Shown here piece after piece: positions 34,344 to 44,736 of a stretch of 64,000 nucleotides of DNA (the stretch's first letter is position 1; each line of letters opens with the position of its first letter). A program made the position numbers and the translations under genes. Source of the stretch: Pelagimonas sp. (GTDB lineage Bacteria > Pseudomonadota > Alphaproteobacteria > Rhodobacterales > Rhodobacteraceae); NCBI GenBank assembly GCA_025210455.1, contig JAOARQ010000017.1, positions 1 to 64,000 on the forward strand. Direction: 5' to 3'. Under the pieces are notes generated by a model. It was not told the DNA's origin, searched no databases, and worked only from the letters and a program-made list of their open reading frames with translations.

Positions 34344-36881
34344 TTAGTACAGCCCGCCCGAGCTGAGTGTCCCAAAGCCAGCCTTTTTCCCGACAACCGC
34401 TTTTTTACCGGTTGAAGTGGTCACCTCTTTCGCCTGACCAGCGCCATCCGGGCGGATCAGGTCAAAGCTGCCTGAAACCGCAAAGCTGCCGGTCAGCCCC
34501 ATGCCCCCAAAGAGCACGCTTTCCAGATCGTCTTCGCGGAAGCATTCGGAAACCACATTGTCACCGCCGGCCCCTTCGCCCAGACGCGCACCAGAAAACC
34601 GGTCGATCTTTACAAAGGAACATTCGGCCGGAACCTTGAAGGCACCGCCGCCGTATTTCTTGGTGGCTTTGGTCATGAACTGTGTGAATACAGGCCCGCA
34701 GAACCCACCGCCCGAAGCCCCACGCCCCAGCGACCGCGGGTTATCATAGCCGATATAGCAGCCCGCCACGATATTGCTGGTGAACCCCACAAACCAGACG
34801 TCTTTGGCGTCATTGGTGGTGCCCGTCTTGCCCGCAGTCGGCACGCCGATGTTCACCGTCTTGCGCGCGGTGCCCCGCTGCACAACGCCCTGCATCATCG
34901 ACGTCAGCTGATAGGCCGTCACCGCATTCATCACCCGTTCACGTTCGTTGACGATACGCGGGCTGCGGCCTGGCAGAACATTGGGATCATCACAATCCAC
35001 ACAGACCCGTTTGTTCCCTTCAGCGGCATCATGCGAATAGATGGTATTGCCATAGCGATCCTGCACGCGGTCAACCAAGGTGGGCTGCACCCGCTCACCC
35101 CCATTGGCGAACATTGCATAGGCGGCCACCATCTTGAACAGCGTGGTTTCATCCGCCCCCAGCGCATTCGCCAGCACGCGGCCCATATTGTTGTAGACCC
35201 CGAATTTCTCAGCGTAGCTGCCAACAATATCCATACCGACTTCTTGCGCCAGTCGAATGGTCATCAGGTTTCGCGACTGTTCAATCCCGGTCCTCAGCGG
35301 CGTTGGCCCATAGAATTTGTTCGATGCGTTTTTGGGCCTCCAGACCCCTTGCGGGGTGTCGATCTCAATCGGCGCATCCACCACGATGGTCGCGGGGGTA
35401 TAGCCGCTGTCCAGCGCCGAGGCGTAAACAAAGGGTTTAAAACTGGATCCCGGCTGGCGTTTGGCCTGAGTGGCACGGTTAAACACCGAATTCTGATAGC
35501 TGAACCCACCCTGCATGGCGATCACCCGGCCGGTGTTGACGTCCATCGCCATAAAGCCACCCTGCACCTTGGGCACCTGCCGCAATGTCCAGCGCAGGAA
35601 ATTGCCCGATGCATCATCGGTCATCTCGCGCACATGTACCACATCACCGCGTTTGAAGTTATCCTGCAGGCTACCCTTGAACCAAGAGGTATCCTTGCGC
35701 GGCACAACATTTCCACGCGGATCATTGCGCGACACCCCTTCGATGCCCAGAACCAGTTCCTGATCACGCACCTCAAGCACCACCGCCGGATACCAACGGC
35801 TGACCAGATCCACATCGCGTGCGACACGCACCCCAGACAGGGCCTCGCGCCAGCTGGCTTCGCTGCTCAGGGCGTCGGCCTCAAGGGATTTGCCCGTACC
35901 ATTCCATCTGCCCAGCCCACGATCATAAGTTTCAAGCGCTTTTTGCAGCGCATGGGCGGCCTCAACCTGCATTTCAGGGTCAAGCGTCGCACGCACCGAA
36001 TAGCCACCGGAAAAGAACTGATCCTCGCCAAAGTCACGGCTCAGCTGGCGGCGGATTTCATCGGTAAAGTAATCACGCGGCGGCAGAGAGCGCTGGTAGG
36101 GCTCATAATCGCCATTTTGCACCGACAGCAGCGGTTGCTGCCGTTCGCTTTCATATGAAGCCTGCGTCAGATACCCGTTTTCATACATTTCCTTGAGAAC
36201 AAAGTTCCGACGGTTGGTCACACGTTCCTTCCGCCGCACCGGGTGAAAGCTGGACGGCGCTTTGGGCAGAGACGCCAGAAAGGCGGCTTCATGCGGGGCC
36301 AGTTCCGACAGAGTCTTATTGAAATAAACCTGCGCCGCAGCGGTCACCCCATAGGCATTCTGGCCCAGAAAGATTTCGTTCAGGTACAGCTCAAGGATCT
36401 TTTCCTTGTCCAGCGCCCCTTCTACGCGCGACGCAAGAATGATCTCTTTGATTTTGCGTTCTGCCTTGCGGTCACCAGACAGCAAAAAGTTCTTCATCAC
36501 CTGCTGGGTGATGGTGGATGCCCCACGGGTGTTGCCCTTGGCTGTGTCGATCGCCGCCGACACAATCCCGCGCGGATCATAGCCCTTGTGGGTATAAAAG
36601 TTTTTGTCTTCCGCTGAAATAAAGGCGTGTTTCACCAGTTCGGGAATTTCCGCAGCCGGGGTAAACAGGCGTCGTTCCTGCGCAAACTCATCAATCACCC
36701 GCCCTTCAGCGGAATAGATCCGGCTGATTGTCGGCGGGGTGTATTGCGCCAGATGTTCGTGGCTGGGCAGGTCGCGCCCATAGATCCAAAAGACCGCACC
36801 AATGGTCAGCGCAATCATCATCAGCCCCATGGTCAGGACTGCAAAAATAGATCCGAAAAATGATAAAATGAATCGCGTCAC
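34344..36881 (-). CDS. mrcA: Penicillin-binding protein 1A, bifunctional peptidoglycan synthase
   Basis: The 845-residue protein has an N-terminal membrane anchor (about 5-32), a glycosyltransferase domain (GT51: FISAEDKNFYTHKGYDPRG, then GASTITQQVMKNFLL), an OB-like insert and a transpeptidase domain with SSFKPF (active Ser), SRN and KTGTT. It polymerises and cross-links peptidoglycan in the periplasm. The start is a GTG. It follows amiC in the same direction with about 100 bases between, suggesting a shared wall-synthesis unit. Confidence 0.95.
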   Translation of the reverse strand: MTRFILSFFGSIFAVLTMGLMMIALTIGAVFWIYGRDLPSHEHLAQYTPPTISRIYSAEGRVIDEFAQERRLFTPAAEIPELVKHAFISAEDKNFYTHKGYDPRGIVSAAIDTAKGNTRGASTITQQVMKNFLLSGDRKAERKIKEIILASRVEGALDKEKILELYLNEIFLGQNAYGVTAAAQVYFNKTLSELAPHEAAFLASLPKAPSSFHPVRRKERVTNRRNFVLKEMYENGYLTQASYESERQQPLLSVQNGDYEPYQRSLPPRDYFTDEIRRQLSRDFGEDQFFSGGYSVRATLDPEMQVEAAHALQKALETYDRGLGRWNGTGKSLEADALSSEASWREALSGVRVARDVDLVSRWYPAVVLEVRDQELVLGIEGVSRNDPRGNVVPRKDTSWFKGSLQDNFKRGDVVHVREMTDDASGNFLRWTLRQVPKVQGGFMAMDVNTGRVIAMQGGFSYQNSVFNRATQAKRQPGSSFKPFVYASALDSGYTPATIVVDAPIEIDTPQGVWRPKNASNKFYGPTPLRTGIEQSRNLMTIRLAQEVGMDIVGSYAEKFGVYNNMGRVLANALGADETTLFKMVAAYAMFANGGERVQPTLVDRVQDRYGNTIYSHDAAEGNKRVCVDCDDPNVLPGRSPRIVNERERVMNAVTAYQLTSMMQGVVQRGTARKTVNIGVPTAGKTGTTNDAKDVWFVGFTSNIVAGCYIGYDNPRSLGRGASGGGFCGPVFTQFMTKATKKYGGGAFKVPAECSFVKIDRFSGARLGEGAGGDNVVSECFREDDLESVLFGGMGLTGSFAVSGSFDLIRPDGAGQAKEVTTSTGKKAVVGKKAGFGTLSSGGLY

Positions 36882-36982
36882 GCGACTGCCCCCATTCTGC
36901 TCTGGATCTCACTATACGCCATGGCGGCGCGGGTCAAAACATCCCCTGCGGGGAATTGCCGATTGTCAGGCTCACACTGCTG

Positions 36983-38200
36983 TTACTGGCGGCGCAGACG
37001 CGACAGGGCTTTGTCTTCCAGCGCCCAGGCGTTCACACCATCGCGGATCCCGGCGGCCATCCCTGCACGCCAGACCGGATCTTGCAGATTGATCAGATCC
37101 TGCTCGGTGGACAAAAAGCCCAGTTCGATCAGCACCGAAGGGATATCCGCCGCTTTCAGCACCGAAAATCCCGCCTGCCGCAGTGGGCGTTTATGCACCT
37201 GCCCCAAAGCGTTTTTGATGCCGCCGATCAGATGTGTCGCCAGCGCCTGACTGCGCGGGGTGTTATCCAGCCGCGCCAGATCCATCAGCACCTGAGCCAC
37301 GCGATCATCGGTGCCCGACAAATCAAGCCCCGCCAGAAGATCACTGCGGTTGTGTCGCTCAGCCAGCGCCTGAGACGCGGCATCTGACGCCTCTTCGGAC
37401 AGGGTGTATATCGTTGCCCCATGGGCCTGCCCCTCCAGCAGGGCATCAGCGTGCAGCGATATAAACAGATCGGCATTGGCCTGATGCGCCTTGGCCACCC
37501 GCGCCTCAAGCGAAACAAACACATCACTGTTGCGGGTCATCAGTACCTGATAGCGGCCGGTGCGGCGCAGCACCTCTTGCAGTTCAAAGGCAAAGCGCAG
37601 CATCAGATCCGCCTCATTGACGCCGCTGCGCTGTGCACCCGGATCAATCCCGCCATGTCCGGGATCCAGCATGATCACCATGGGGGCATCGGGATCTTTG
37701 GGTTTGGGGCGCAGCTGGGTTGCGCCCGATAAATCCCAGGAGGGATCATTGGGCAACCCCGCGCTTTGCGCAAAGCTGTGGTCATCCGTGGCCCTCAGCA
37801 TCACCTGCAAACTAGCTTTGCCGCTGTCAGGATCAGCGCGCATTACCGCCTGTTCCACCGCCATCGCGTGGTCCAGCACCGCCACCATGCGGGTCCAGCC
37901 CGGACGCAGCGCCCCGGCGCGGATCTGGCGGACCGCGTCACTTTGATCAAGCTGCGCTTCATCTGCGCGCGACCAATCAACTTCTCTAAAGTCGATCACC
38001 AGCCGCTTTGGGTCGTCCAAGGTGAACAATCGCCACGGCACGCCCTGACTAAGCTGAAGGGTCAGGTCAACCTTGCCGCGCGCAGCGTCAGAAAACCCGC
38101 CCGCCTCGTAATAGGCCAGACCTGAACTGTCCTGCGCCGCCGCCCCGCCCGCAAGTGTCGCAAGGCAAACGGCCAATGTCTTAAAGAACTCTCTGCTCAT
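36983..38200 (-). CDS. amiC: N-acetylmuramoyl-L-alanine amidase with AMIN domain
   Basis: The 405-residue exported enzyme has a signal peptide (residues 1-22, GGAAA), an AMIN domain (about 30-130) that directs it to the septum, and an Amidase_3 domain with zinc ligands in LDPGHGGIDPGA, NEADLML and SLHADAL and the catalytic Glu in LIELGFLS. It cleaves the peptide stem from glycan strands for daughter-cell separation. I chose the ATG at 38200, which follows a G-rich ribosome binding site and starts directly with the signal peptide. Confidence 0.92.
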   Translation of the reverse strand: MSREFFKTLAVCLATLAGGAAAQDSSGLAYYEAGGFSDAARGKVDLTLQLSQGVPWRLFTLDDPKRLVIDFREVDWSRADEAQLDQSDAVRQIRAGALRPGWTRMVAVLDHAMAVEQAVMRADPDSGKASLQVMLRATDDHSFAQSAGLPNDPSWDLSGATQLRPKPKDPDAPMVIMLDPGHGGIDPGAQRSGVNEADLMLRFAFELQEVLRRTGRYQVLMTRNSDVFVSLEARVAKAHQANADLFISLHADALLEGQAHGATIYTLSEEASDAASQALAERHNRSDLLAGLDLSGTDDRVAQVLMDLARLDNTPRSQALATHLIGGIKNALGQVHKRPLRQAGFSVLKAADIPSVLIELGFLSTEQDLINLQDPVWRAGMAAGIRDGVNAWALEDKALSRLRRQ

Positions 38201-38281
38201 GCCCCCGGTTTCCGGTTGTTTGACCCAGCCTAGCAAACTGCCGCTTTTCGCACAGTAGATGCTGGATAGATCGGCGGTTTC

Positions 38282-39436
38282 TTACGCAATATGCCCTTTT
38301 TCGCGCATAAAGCGCTGCAAGCGGTCAAGGCCTTCCTCAATATCTGCCGTTGACCGCGCATAGGAAAAGCGCAGTGTCCCTGCCCCGCGCTCTGGATCAA
38401 AATCCAATCCGGGGGTCACGGCCACGCCAGCTTTGTCCAAGATCTCAGCAGAAAAGGCGCGGCTGTCATCGGTCAGGTCACTGACATCGGCATAGACATA
38501 AAAGGCCCCATCCGGCGGAGCGATCTTGGCAAACCCTGCTTTGGGCAGCCCCGCCATCATCAGGGTACGGTTTTTGGCATAGACCTGCAAATTGGCATCC
38601 AGCTCATCTTTGCATTCCAACGCGGCCAACGCCGCCACCTGCGACGCATGGGGCGAGCAAATGAACATGTTCTGCGCCAATCGTTCGACCTGACGCAGGT
38701 TCTGTTCCGGCAGAACCAACCAGCCCACACGCCAGCCCGTCATCGAAAAATATTTCGAGAAAGAATTGATCACACAGACATCATCGCTGATTTCCAGCGC
38801 AGTCACAGCTTTCTTATCGTATTCGATGCCATGATAGATCTCATCCGACAGGAACGCTGCGCCGCGCGCCTGACAGGTCTCGATCAGGGCGGCCAGTTCA
38901 GGTTTGCCCAGCATCGTGCCGCTGGGATTCGCGGGCGAAGCCACCATCAGCCCTTCATAGTCGACGCCCTGCAGATCTTCCGGCACCAGTTGAAGGCGGT
39001 TTTCCGCCGAAGTGGGGATCTCGACGCTTTCAAGGCTAAGCGCCCGCAGGATCTGCCGATACGACGGATAGCCCGGTGCGCCAAGTGCCACACGATCCCC
39101 CTGATCAAACAACGCCGAAAAGGCCAGCAGGAACCCGCCCGACGAGCCCGGTGTCACCACCACCCGTGCGGGGTTAAGATCCACATTATACCACTCACCG
39201 TAGAGTTTCGCGATGCGCGCCCGCAGCTCGGGCAGCCCTAAAGCCACCGTATAGCCCAGAGCATCGCTTTGCATGGCAGCGCTCAGAGCATCGCGCGCGG
39301 CGGCGGGGGCGGCGGTGCTGGGCTGCCCCACTTCCATGTGGATGATATGGCGGCCATCCGCTTCGGCCTGACGGGCAGCCTCCATCACATCCATCACAAT
39401 AAAGGGATCTACCTCACCACGTCTTGAATTCCGCAT
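38282..39436 (-). CDS. PLP-dependent class I aminotransferase
   Basis: The 384-residue enzyme has the fold-type I pattern: VTPGSSGGFLLAF, the MVASPANPSGTML block with the PLP-binding Asn, LSDEIYHGIEYD, and the Schiff-base Lys in SFSKYFSMTGWRVGW. It resembles aspartate/aromatic-type aminotransferases of broad range. Specificity cannot be fixed. The ATG at 39436 has GTGAGG in front. It is divergent from the M48 protease gene. Confidence 0.9.
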   Translation of the reverse strand: MRNSRRGEVDPFIVMDVMEAARQAEADGRHIIHMEVGQPSTAAPAAARDALSAAMQSDALGYTVALGLPELRARIAKLYGEWYNVDLNPARVVVTPGSSGGFLLAFSALFDQGDRVALGAPGYPSYRQILRALSLESVEIPTSAENRLQLVPEDLQGVDYEGLMVASPANPSGTMLGKPELAALIETCQARGAAFLSDEIYHGIEYDKKAVTALEISDDVCVINSFSKYFSMTGWRVGWLVLPEQNLRQVERLAQNMFICSPHASQVAALAALECKDELDANLQVYAKNRTLMMAGLPKAGFAKIAPPDGAFYVYADVSDLTDDSRAFSAEILDKAGVAVTPGLDFDPERGAGTLRFSYARSTADIEEGLDRLQRFMREKGHIA

Positions 39437-39493
39437 CACTGCCTCACTACTGTGCATTCAGGTTTCGGATATGTCTCAGGGAGAGCCCCGTCA

Positions 39494-40819
39494 ATGACCC
39501 GTCTTATGGCTTTGGCCCTGACGCTGCTGCTAATTGCCACCGCGCCTGCGCAGGCGGCAACGCGGCTGTTGCGCGATGCGGATATGGAATATGCTCTGAC
39601 GCAACTGGCGAAACCTGTTTTAAATGCAGCGGGTCTGAGCGCCTCGCAGGTGCGCATTCTGGTGGTGGATAACAATGCGCTGAATGCCTTTGTTGCCGAT
39701 CCCCAGCATATCTTTCTGCATTCCGGGCTGATCATGAAACTGCAAAGTGCCGAAGCCCTACAGGCGGTTCTGGCCCATGAAGCCGCACATATCGCCAATG
39801 GGCATATTTCGCGCCGGATTGCCAATTTCCGGTCTTCGCGCACGGCAGCGGGGCTTGGGCTTTTGCTGGCAACGGCCGTTGGGGCGGCCACAGGCAATGC
39901 GCAGGCCGCAACCGGGATTGCGCTGGGAACACAGGGCACAGCGCAGCGGCTGTTCTTTTCCCACACCCGCGCCGAAGAGGCTGCGGCAGATATTTCCTCG
40001 ATCCGCTATATGCAGCGCGCCGGGATTGATCCACGCGGCGCTGTCGAAGTGATGGATCTGTTTCGCGGCCAGGAGGCGCTGTCGGTGTCCCGTCAGGATC
40101 CCTACATGCGCACCCACCCGCTGACCCGCGACCGTCTGCGCGCGCTTAAGGGGCTGGTGGCCAGCGCCCGCCCTGGCAAGCCCAATCCAACGGCGAACTA
40201 CTGGTTTGCCCGCGCACAAGGCAAGTTAAGCGCTTTCAAACGCGCCCCCGCCTGGACATTGCGGCGACTGGATCGCAGCCCGTCAAAAGACATTGCCCTG
40301 ATGCGCGAAGCGGTGGCCCATCACCGGCAATCCAGCCGCGCCAAGGCTGTCAGAGCCATTGATAGCGCCATCGCCCTGCGCCCGAAAGATGCGTTTTACT
40401 ATGATCTCAAAGGGCAGATCCAACTGGAAAGCCGTCAGTTCGCCGCCGCCGTCAAAACCTATCGACGTGCCGCCCAACTGGCCCCGCGCAATGCGATGAT
40501 CCTGGGCGGTCTGGGGCGCGCCCAGCTGGCGGCAGGCCAGACCAAATCCGCGCTGAAATCTCTGGAAGCCTCGCGCGGGCGCGATGTGTCAAACGCGCGT
40601 GTGTTGCGTGATCTGGCAGCGGTCTACGCCCGGCTGAAACAGCCCGGCATGGCCTCTGTGGTGACCGCAGAACGCTATGCCCTGCAAGGCAATCTGAAAG
40701 ATGCAGCCATTCATGCCAAACGGGCGGTAGATCAACTGCCGCGTGGTTCAAGCGCATGGCAAAGAGCGCAAGATGTGCTACTTGCCGCACAACAACAGGC
40801 CAAGCGCCGCAAAAAATGA
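39494..40819 (+). CDS. M48 family metalloprotease with TPR repeats (BepA/YfgC-like)
   Basis: The 441-residue periplasmic protein has a signal peptide (1-21, AQA), a zinc site HEAAH (95-99) with third ligand Glu in AEEAAADISSIRYM, and C-terminal TPR units from about 270. This is the BepA layout, a protease-chaperone that looks after outer-membrane proteins such as LptD. The start at 39494 avoids an unlikely 14-residue extension ahead of the signal peptide. It heads an operon with two thioredoxin-fold proteins. Confidence 0.92.
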   Translation: MTRLMALALTLLLIATAPAQAATRLLRDADMEYALTQLAKPVLNAAGLSASQVRILVVDNNALNAFVADPQHIFLHSGLIMKLQSAEALQAVLAHEAAHIANGHISRRIANFRSSRTAAGLGLLLATAVGAATGNAQAATGIALGTQGTAQRLFFSHTRAEEAAADISSIRYMQRAGIDPRGAVEVMDLFRGQEALSVSRQDPYMRTHPLTRDRLRALKGLVASARPGKPNPTANYWFARAQGKLSAFKRAPAWTLRRLDRSPSKDIALMREAVAHHRQSSRAKAVRAIDSAIALRPKDAFYYDLKGQIQLESRQFAAAVKTYRRAAQLAPRNAMILGGLGRAQLAAGQTKSALKSLEASRGRDVSNARVLRDLAAVYARLKQPGMASVVTAERYALQGNLKDAAIHAKRAVDQLPRGSSAWQRAQDVLLAAQQQAKRRKK

Positions 40820-40830
40820 CGGGAGTATCC

Positions 40831-41625
40831 ATGTCCAAATTGTCACCCCTAGCCCTATTGCGCTCTGGTGCGCAGGCCCGTTTTCTGGCCGGTCTTCTGG
40901 CCGGTCTTCTGGCCACAAGCGCCCATGCGGAAGGCTTTGATTTTGAAAACATGACCCCGGAAGAGGCACAGGCCTTTGGCGCGCAGGTGCGGGCCTATCT
41001 TTTGGAAAATCCACAGGTAATCATGGAAGCCGTCGCCGTTCTGGAAGAGCGTCAGGCTGAAACGCAGGCGGCGCTGGATGACAATCTGGTCGCCGACAAT
41101 CTGGATGCGCTGGTGAACGACGGGTTTTCCTGGGTTGGTGGCAATCCCGAAGGGGATGTTACCATCGTTGAGTTCATGGATTATCGTTGTGGCTATTGCC
41201 GCCGTGCTGCCCCCGAAGTGGCGAGGCTTTTAGAAAAAGACGGCAATATCCGCCTGATCGTAAAAGAATACCCGATCCTCGGCGAGGCCTCGGAAATTTC
41301 GGCACGTTTTGCAATCGCCACCCAGATCATCGCCGGTGATGACGCCTATGAGCAGATGCACAATGCGCTGGTGGCACTGGATGGGCAGCCGGGTGAGGCA
41401 GCGCTGACACGGCTGGCCAGCACGCTTGGTCTGGATGCGCCTGCCATTCTGGCGGAAATGAGCAGCGATGAAGTCAACCGCCGCCTGCGCGCCACCCGCG
41501 CCCTTGGGCAGCGCATGAAAATCAATGGCACGCCCAGCTTTGTCTTCGGCTCACAACTGGTGCGGGGCTACGCCCCCCTGCCCGCGATGGAAGAGATTGT
41601 CTCGCAAGAGCGCGCAAAACTGTGA
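40831..41625 (+). CDS. DsbA-family periplasmic thiol-disulfide protein (CGYC)
   Basis: The 264-residue protein has a signal peptide (1-33, SAHA, containing a duplicated LAGL unit), a helical N-terminal segment, and a thioredoxin fold with active site CGYC (120-123) and a cis-Pro region GTPSFVFGSQL. It matches the Com1/ScsC-like DsbA branch. GGGAG upstream of the ATG at 40831 decides the start, 11 bases after the M48 gene. It probably oxidises or isomerises disulfides in envelope proteins. Confidence 0.92.
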   Translation: MSKLSPLALLRSGAQARFLAGLLAGLLATSAHAEGFDFENMTPEEAQAFGAQVRAYLLENPQVIMEAVAVLEERQAETQAALDDNLVADNLDALVNDGFSWVGGNPEGDVTIVEFMDYRCGYCRRAAPEVARLLEKDGNIRLIVKEYPILGEASEISARFAIATQIIAGDDAYEQMHNALVALDGQPGEAALTRLASTLGLDAPAILAEMSSDEVNRRLRATRALGQRMKINGTPSFVFGSQLVRGYAPLPAMEEIVSQERAKL

Positions 41626-42059
41626 GAGCGCTGATCGCAGCCCTGATTTTATCTTCTCCGGCCCAGGCAGCCGGGGAAGATCTTGGGGTGTTTGAGCGGT
41701 TGAAAGCCCTGCAAAACAAGCAGATCCAATCCGCAGATCCCTATGCGGATGAGGTGGCCGCCGATCTTGAGCGGATCGAAGAGCTTGCCGACTTTCTGTT
41801 TGGTGCGGATCGGTCCGGTCAGATTGTTTTGTTCACCCAAACATCCTGCGAATCCTGTGACACAGCCCTGACTGAATTCGAAGCGCTAACACAAGATCTG
41901 AACATCAACGCCCGCATGTATCAGGCCAATGATCCGCAGGCGCGTGAGGCGCTGGATTTGTTGGGGCTGGATCTGCTGCCCAGCTATGTCATGCCCGACA
42001 GAATGATCCGTGGGCATGTGCCGGATTTCGTTCTGCGGCGCTATCTGAGCGAAGAGTGA
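41622..42059 (+). CDS. Small periplasmic thioredoxin-fold protein (CESC)
   Basis: The 145-residue protein has a GTG start overlapping the previous stop by 4 bases, a short signal peptide (ending AQA near 16), and a thioredoxin-like core with CESC (76-79) in LFTQTSCESCDTALTEF and a later cis-Pro-like LLPSYV. Sequence before the motif (LERIEELADFLFG) is helical. It may serve as the redox partner of the DsbA-like protein encoded before it. I do not know a named family. Confidence 0.8.
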   Translation: MRALIAALILSSPAQAAGEDLGVFERLKALQNKQIQSADPYADEVAADLERIEELADFLFGADRSGQIVLFTQTSCESCDTALTEFEALTQDLNINARMYQANDPQAREALDLLGLDLLPSYVMPDRMIRGHVPDFVLRRYLSEE

Positions 42060-43190
42060 TCACTCAGCCGCTTCTGCTGCCGCTTTTTCCGCATCCAGCG
42101 CTTCGGCCTTTTTCTCGACCTCTTCGACGATATGTTCAATCATCTGGTCGTTTGACATTTTGTGGCTGGCTTTGCCCGCCAGATAGACCATGCCATTGCC
42201 CGCGCCACCGCCGGTAAAGCCCACATCGGTCATCAACGCTTCGCCCGGGCCATTCACAACGCAGCCAATGATCGACAGACTCATCGGGGTCTTGATGTGT
42301 TCCAGACGTTTTTCCAGCGTTTCCACGGTTTTGATCACGTCAAAGCCCTGACGCGCGCAGGAGGGGCAGGAAATGATATTCACCCCACGATGGCGCAGCC
42401 CCAGTGATTTCAGGATCTCAAACCCCATCTTCACTTCTTCTACCGGATCCGCAGAGAGGCTGACCCGCATGGTATCGCCAATGCCCATCCACAAAAGCTG
42501 CCCCAGACCGATGGCGGATTTCACCGTGCCTGACATCAAACCACCCGCCTCGGTGATGCCCAGATGGATCGGCGCGTCGGTCTGTTCTGCCAGTTGCTGA
42601 TAGGCCGCCGCTGACATGAAGACATCCGAAGCTTTGACCGAAATCTTGAATTCGTGGAAATCGTGATCCTGCAGGATCTTGATGTGATCCATGCCGCTTT
42701 CGACCATCGCATCCGGGGTCGGTTCGCCGTACTTATCCAGCAGGTGCTTTTCCAGCGACCCGGCATTGACCCCGATACGGATCGAACAGTTGTGATCGCG
42801 CGCCGCTTTGATCACCTCGGCCACGCGATCAGGCTTGCCGATATTGCCCGGATTGATGCGCAGGCAGGCAGCCCCAGCCTCGGCAGCTTCGATCCCGCGT
42901 TTATAGTGAAAGTGGATATCCGCCACGATCGGAACTGGGCTTTCCTTGACGATCTCTTTCAGCGCCTTCGCCGAATCCTGATCGGGCACCGAGATCCGCA
43001 CGATATCTGCCCCGGCCTCTGCAGCAGCCAGCACCTGCGCGATGGTGCCGGGAATATCCGTTGTGACAGTGTTTGTCATGGTCTGAACCGAGATCGGCGC
43101 ATCACCGCCCACGGGAACATTCCCCACCATGATCTGACGGGATTTACGGCGGTGGATATTGCGCCAAGGGCGGATGTGATTGTGATCCAT
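42060..43190 (-). CDS. ispG: 4-hydroxy-3-methylbut-2-enyl diphosphate synthase
   Basis: The 376-residue iron-sulfur enzyme of the non-mevalonate isoprenoid pathway has [18 protein letters not shown] and LRINPGNIG, with the [4Fe-4S] cysteines in [11 protein letters not shown] and [10 protein letters not shown]. The ATG at 43190 with AGGA upstream is preferred over a GTG 5 codons earlier. Its stop abuts the stop of the convergent thioredoxin-like gene with no gap. Confidence 0.96.
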   Translation of the reverse strand: MDHNHIRPWRNIHRRKSRQIMVGNVPVGGDAPISVQTMTNTVTTDIPGTIAQVLAAAEAGADIVRISVPDQDSAKALKEIVKESPVPIVADIHFHYKRGIEAAEAGAACLRINPGNIGKPDRVAEVIKAARDHNCSIRIGVNAGSLEKHLLDKYGEPTPDAMVESGMDHIKILQDHDFHEFKISVKASDVFMSAAAYQQLAEQTDAPIHLGITEAGGLMSGTVKSAIGLGQLLWMGIGDTMRVSLSADPVEEVKMGFEILKSLGLRHRGVNIISCPSCARQGFDVIKTVETLEKRLEHIKTPMSLSIIGCVVNGPGEALMTDVGFTGGGAGNGMVYLAGKASHKMSNDQMIEHIVEEVEKKAEALDAEKAAAEAAE

Positions 43191-43274
43191 CGGTCGGTCC
43201 TGCACGACAAAAGCTTTACGGGTTAGCTAATGCACCCGATGCAATTTCGCCACCCAAGGATGCGAAAAAGAGCC

Positions 43275-44597
43275 TTAGTAATTTGCGCCGTTCAGCCGCA
43301 GCTGCGCCACGGTTTTGGCCAGAGGGGCGTTCTGCGACAGGTCAGCCACCTGCATTTTGTCAGCAATCGCAGTGGCATCCAGCGCCAGATTGCGCCCGAA
43401 CTTGCCACTTTGGCCATAGGGGCCATAGGTCACACCATTGACAGCGAAATAAACGCCACCGGCATTGCCGGAAAAGATGGTGGGCGGCTGTTCGGTTGCG
43501 GGCACCTGATAGGTTTCACCGGCTTTCAAAGTCTGGGCAAACAGCTTTTTCCCAGAGGGCGCTGTGACCTCAACCCAGGTTTCGGCGGTGGCCACAACAG
43601 TGATCCCCGGAACCGGGTTTTCCAGAACCTGAGGCGCACCAAGGGTGGCGGTCGCTGCGGGCAGAACCGGAGCTGCCGCAAAACGCGGGCCTTCTGCCGG
43701 GGCATCTGGTGCCGGGTTCTCCGGCAGGGTGATCTGTTGAGACAGTGCGATGGCGACAGCGGCGTCGATGCTCTCCTCGACCTGCGGGATCTGTGCAATC
43801 GCCCCGTTTGAGAAGCTGCCAACCGATTCCGGATCAAGCGTTGAAATCGGCGCATCGCGCGACACCAACACGGGCACATCCAATGCCTGCGGGCGATATA
43901 GCCGGTCAAAAGCTGCGCTGGATGGGCGTGTCACCGCGGCAGCCGCAGTTTGCGACGCTTCAGGATCCTGCGCGAGCGTTGTGGCCGCATCCAGCGGGTC
44001 AAGCTGGCTAAGCACAACCGGGGTCTGATCCACTGGCGTAACCTGCACACGCTGAATTTCCTGCAAAACCGACCAGCCGCCATATCCGATCCCGGCCAGC
44101 AAGGCGACCAGAACCAAAGACGATCCTATTGCGCTGGGTTCGATGCGAGAAAGCCAGCTATCAGGCGCGGGGGCATAAGGCAGCTTGCCGCCATCAAACA
44201 GCACATTGTCCGCAGCGCTGGTGGGCGCGCGATCTCTGCGCGCCTGGGATTTACGAATATCCGAAGCCTCATGCGACATGCCATGGGCGACTTCGAAACC
44301 ACTTTCGGCACAAAAGGCAGCAAAAGCTTCGTCCGGGTCCATCCCGAGATAGCGCGCATAAGAGCGCACGTAACCAGCGATAAAGCTTTGTGTGTCAAAC
44401 TTGCTGGGATCACAGTTCTCGATGGCGTCGATGTAATCGGCTTTGATGCGCAATTCCCGATGAACATCCATAAGCGATTTGCCCATGGTGGCGCGTTCAC
44501 CGCGCATCACATCTCCGAGACGCATCTCGTAGTCGTCAAAACCTTGTGACGACAGTTCCTGCACTTCAGGTTTGCCCTGGGTAATACGCCCGATCAT
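43275..44597 (-). CDS. RodZ-like protein: cytosolic HTH, membrane helix, periplasmic DUF4115 domain
   Basis: The 440-residue protein starts with an HTH_25 domain (about 25-100: MRGERATMGKSLMDVHRELRIKADYIDAIENCD), has one membrane helix (about 152-172) and a periplasmic part rich in Ala and Pro. It ends with a DUF4115 domain (TWVEVTAPSGKKLFAQTLKAGET, VYFAVNGVTYGP). RodZ links MreB filaments to the wall-elongation machinery. It lies upstream of ispG in the same direction, a pairing common in proteobacteria. Confidence 0.88.
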   Translation of the reverse strand: MIGRITQGKPEVQELSSQGFDDYEMRLGDVMRGERATMGKSLMDVHRELRIKADYIDAIENCDPSKFDTQSFIAGYVRSYARYLGMDPDEAFAAFCAESGFEVAHGMSHEASDIRKSQARRDRAPTSAADNVLFDGGKLPYAPAPDSWLSRIEPSAIGSSLVLVALLAGIGYGGWSVLQEIQRVQVTPVDQTPVVLSQLDPLDAATTLAQDPEASQTAAAAVTRPSSAAFDRLYRPQALDVPVLVSRDAPISTLDPESVGSFSNGAIAQIPQVEESIDAAVAIALSQQITLPENPAPDAPAEGPRFAAAPVLPAATATLGAPQVLENPVPGITVVATAETWVEVTAPSGKKLFAQTLKAGETYQVPATEQPPTIFSGNAGGVYFAVNGVTYGPYGQSGKFGRNLALDATAIADKMQVADLSQNAPLAKTVAQLRLNGANY

Positions 44598-44736
44598 TCA
44601 GACTGCCCCATTATTACCGGTTAGTTTCATCATGCCTGCCCCGGATTTTCTGCCCCGGTCCGGGCTTAGCGACTCGCTTGGCCCGGTATTGATGAAACAT
44701 TAGCACATCACAAGAATAATGATAGATTTAGTATGA

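Noticed and set aside
33162-36158. Long plus-strand frames opposite prfB and mrcA
   Set aside because: These are antisense shadows. The minus-strand genes carry full catalytic motifs.
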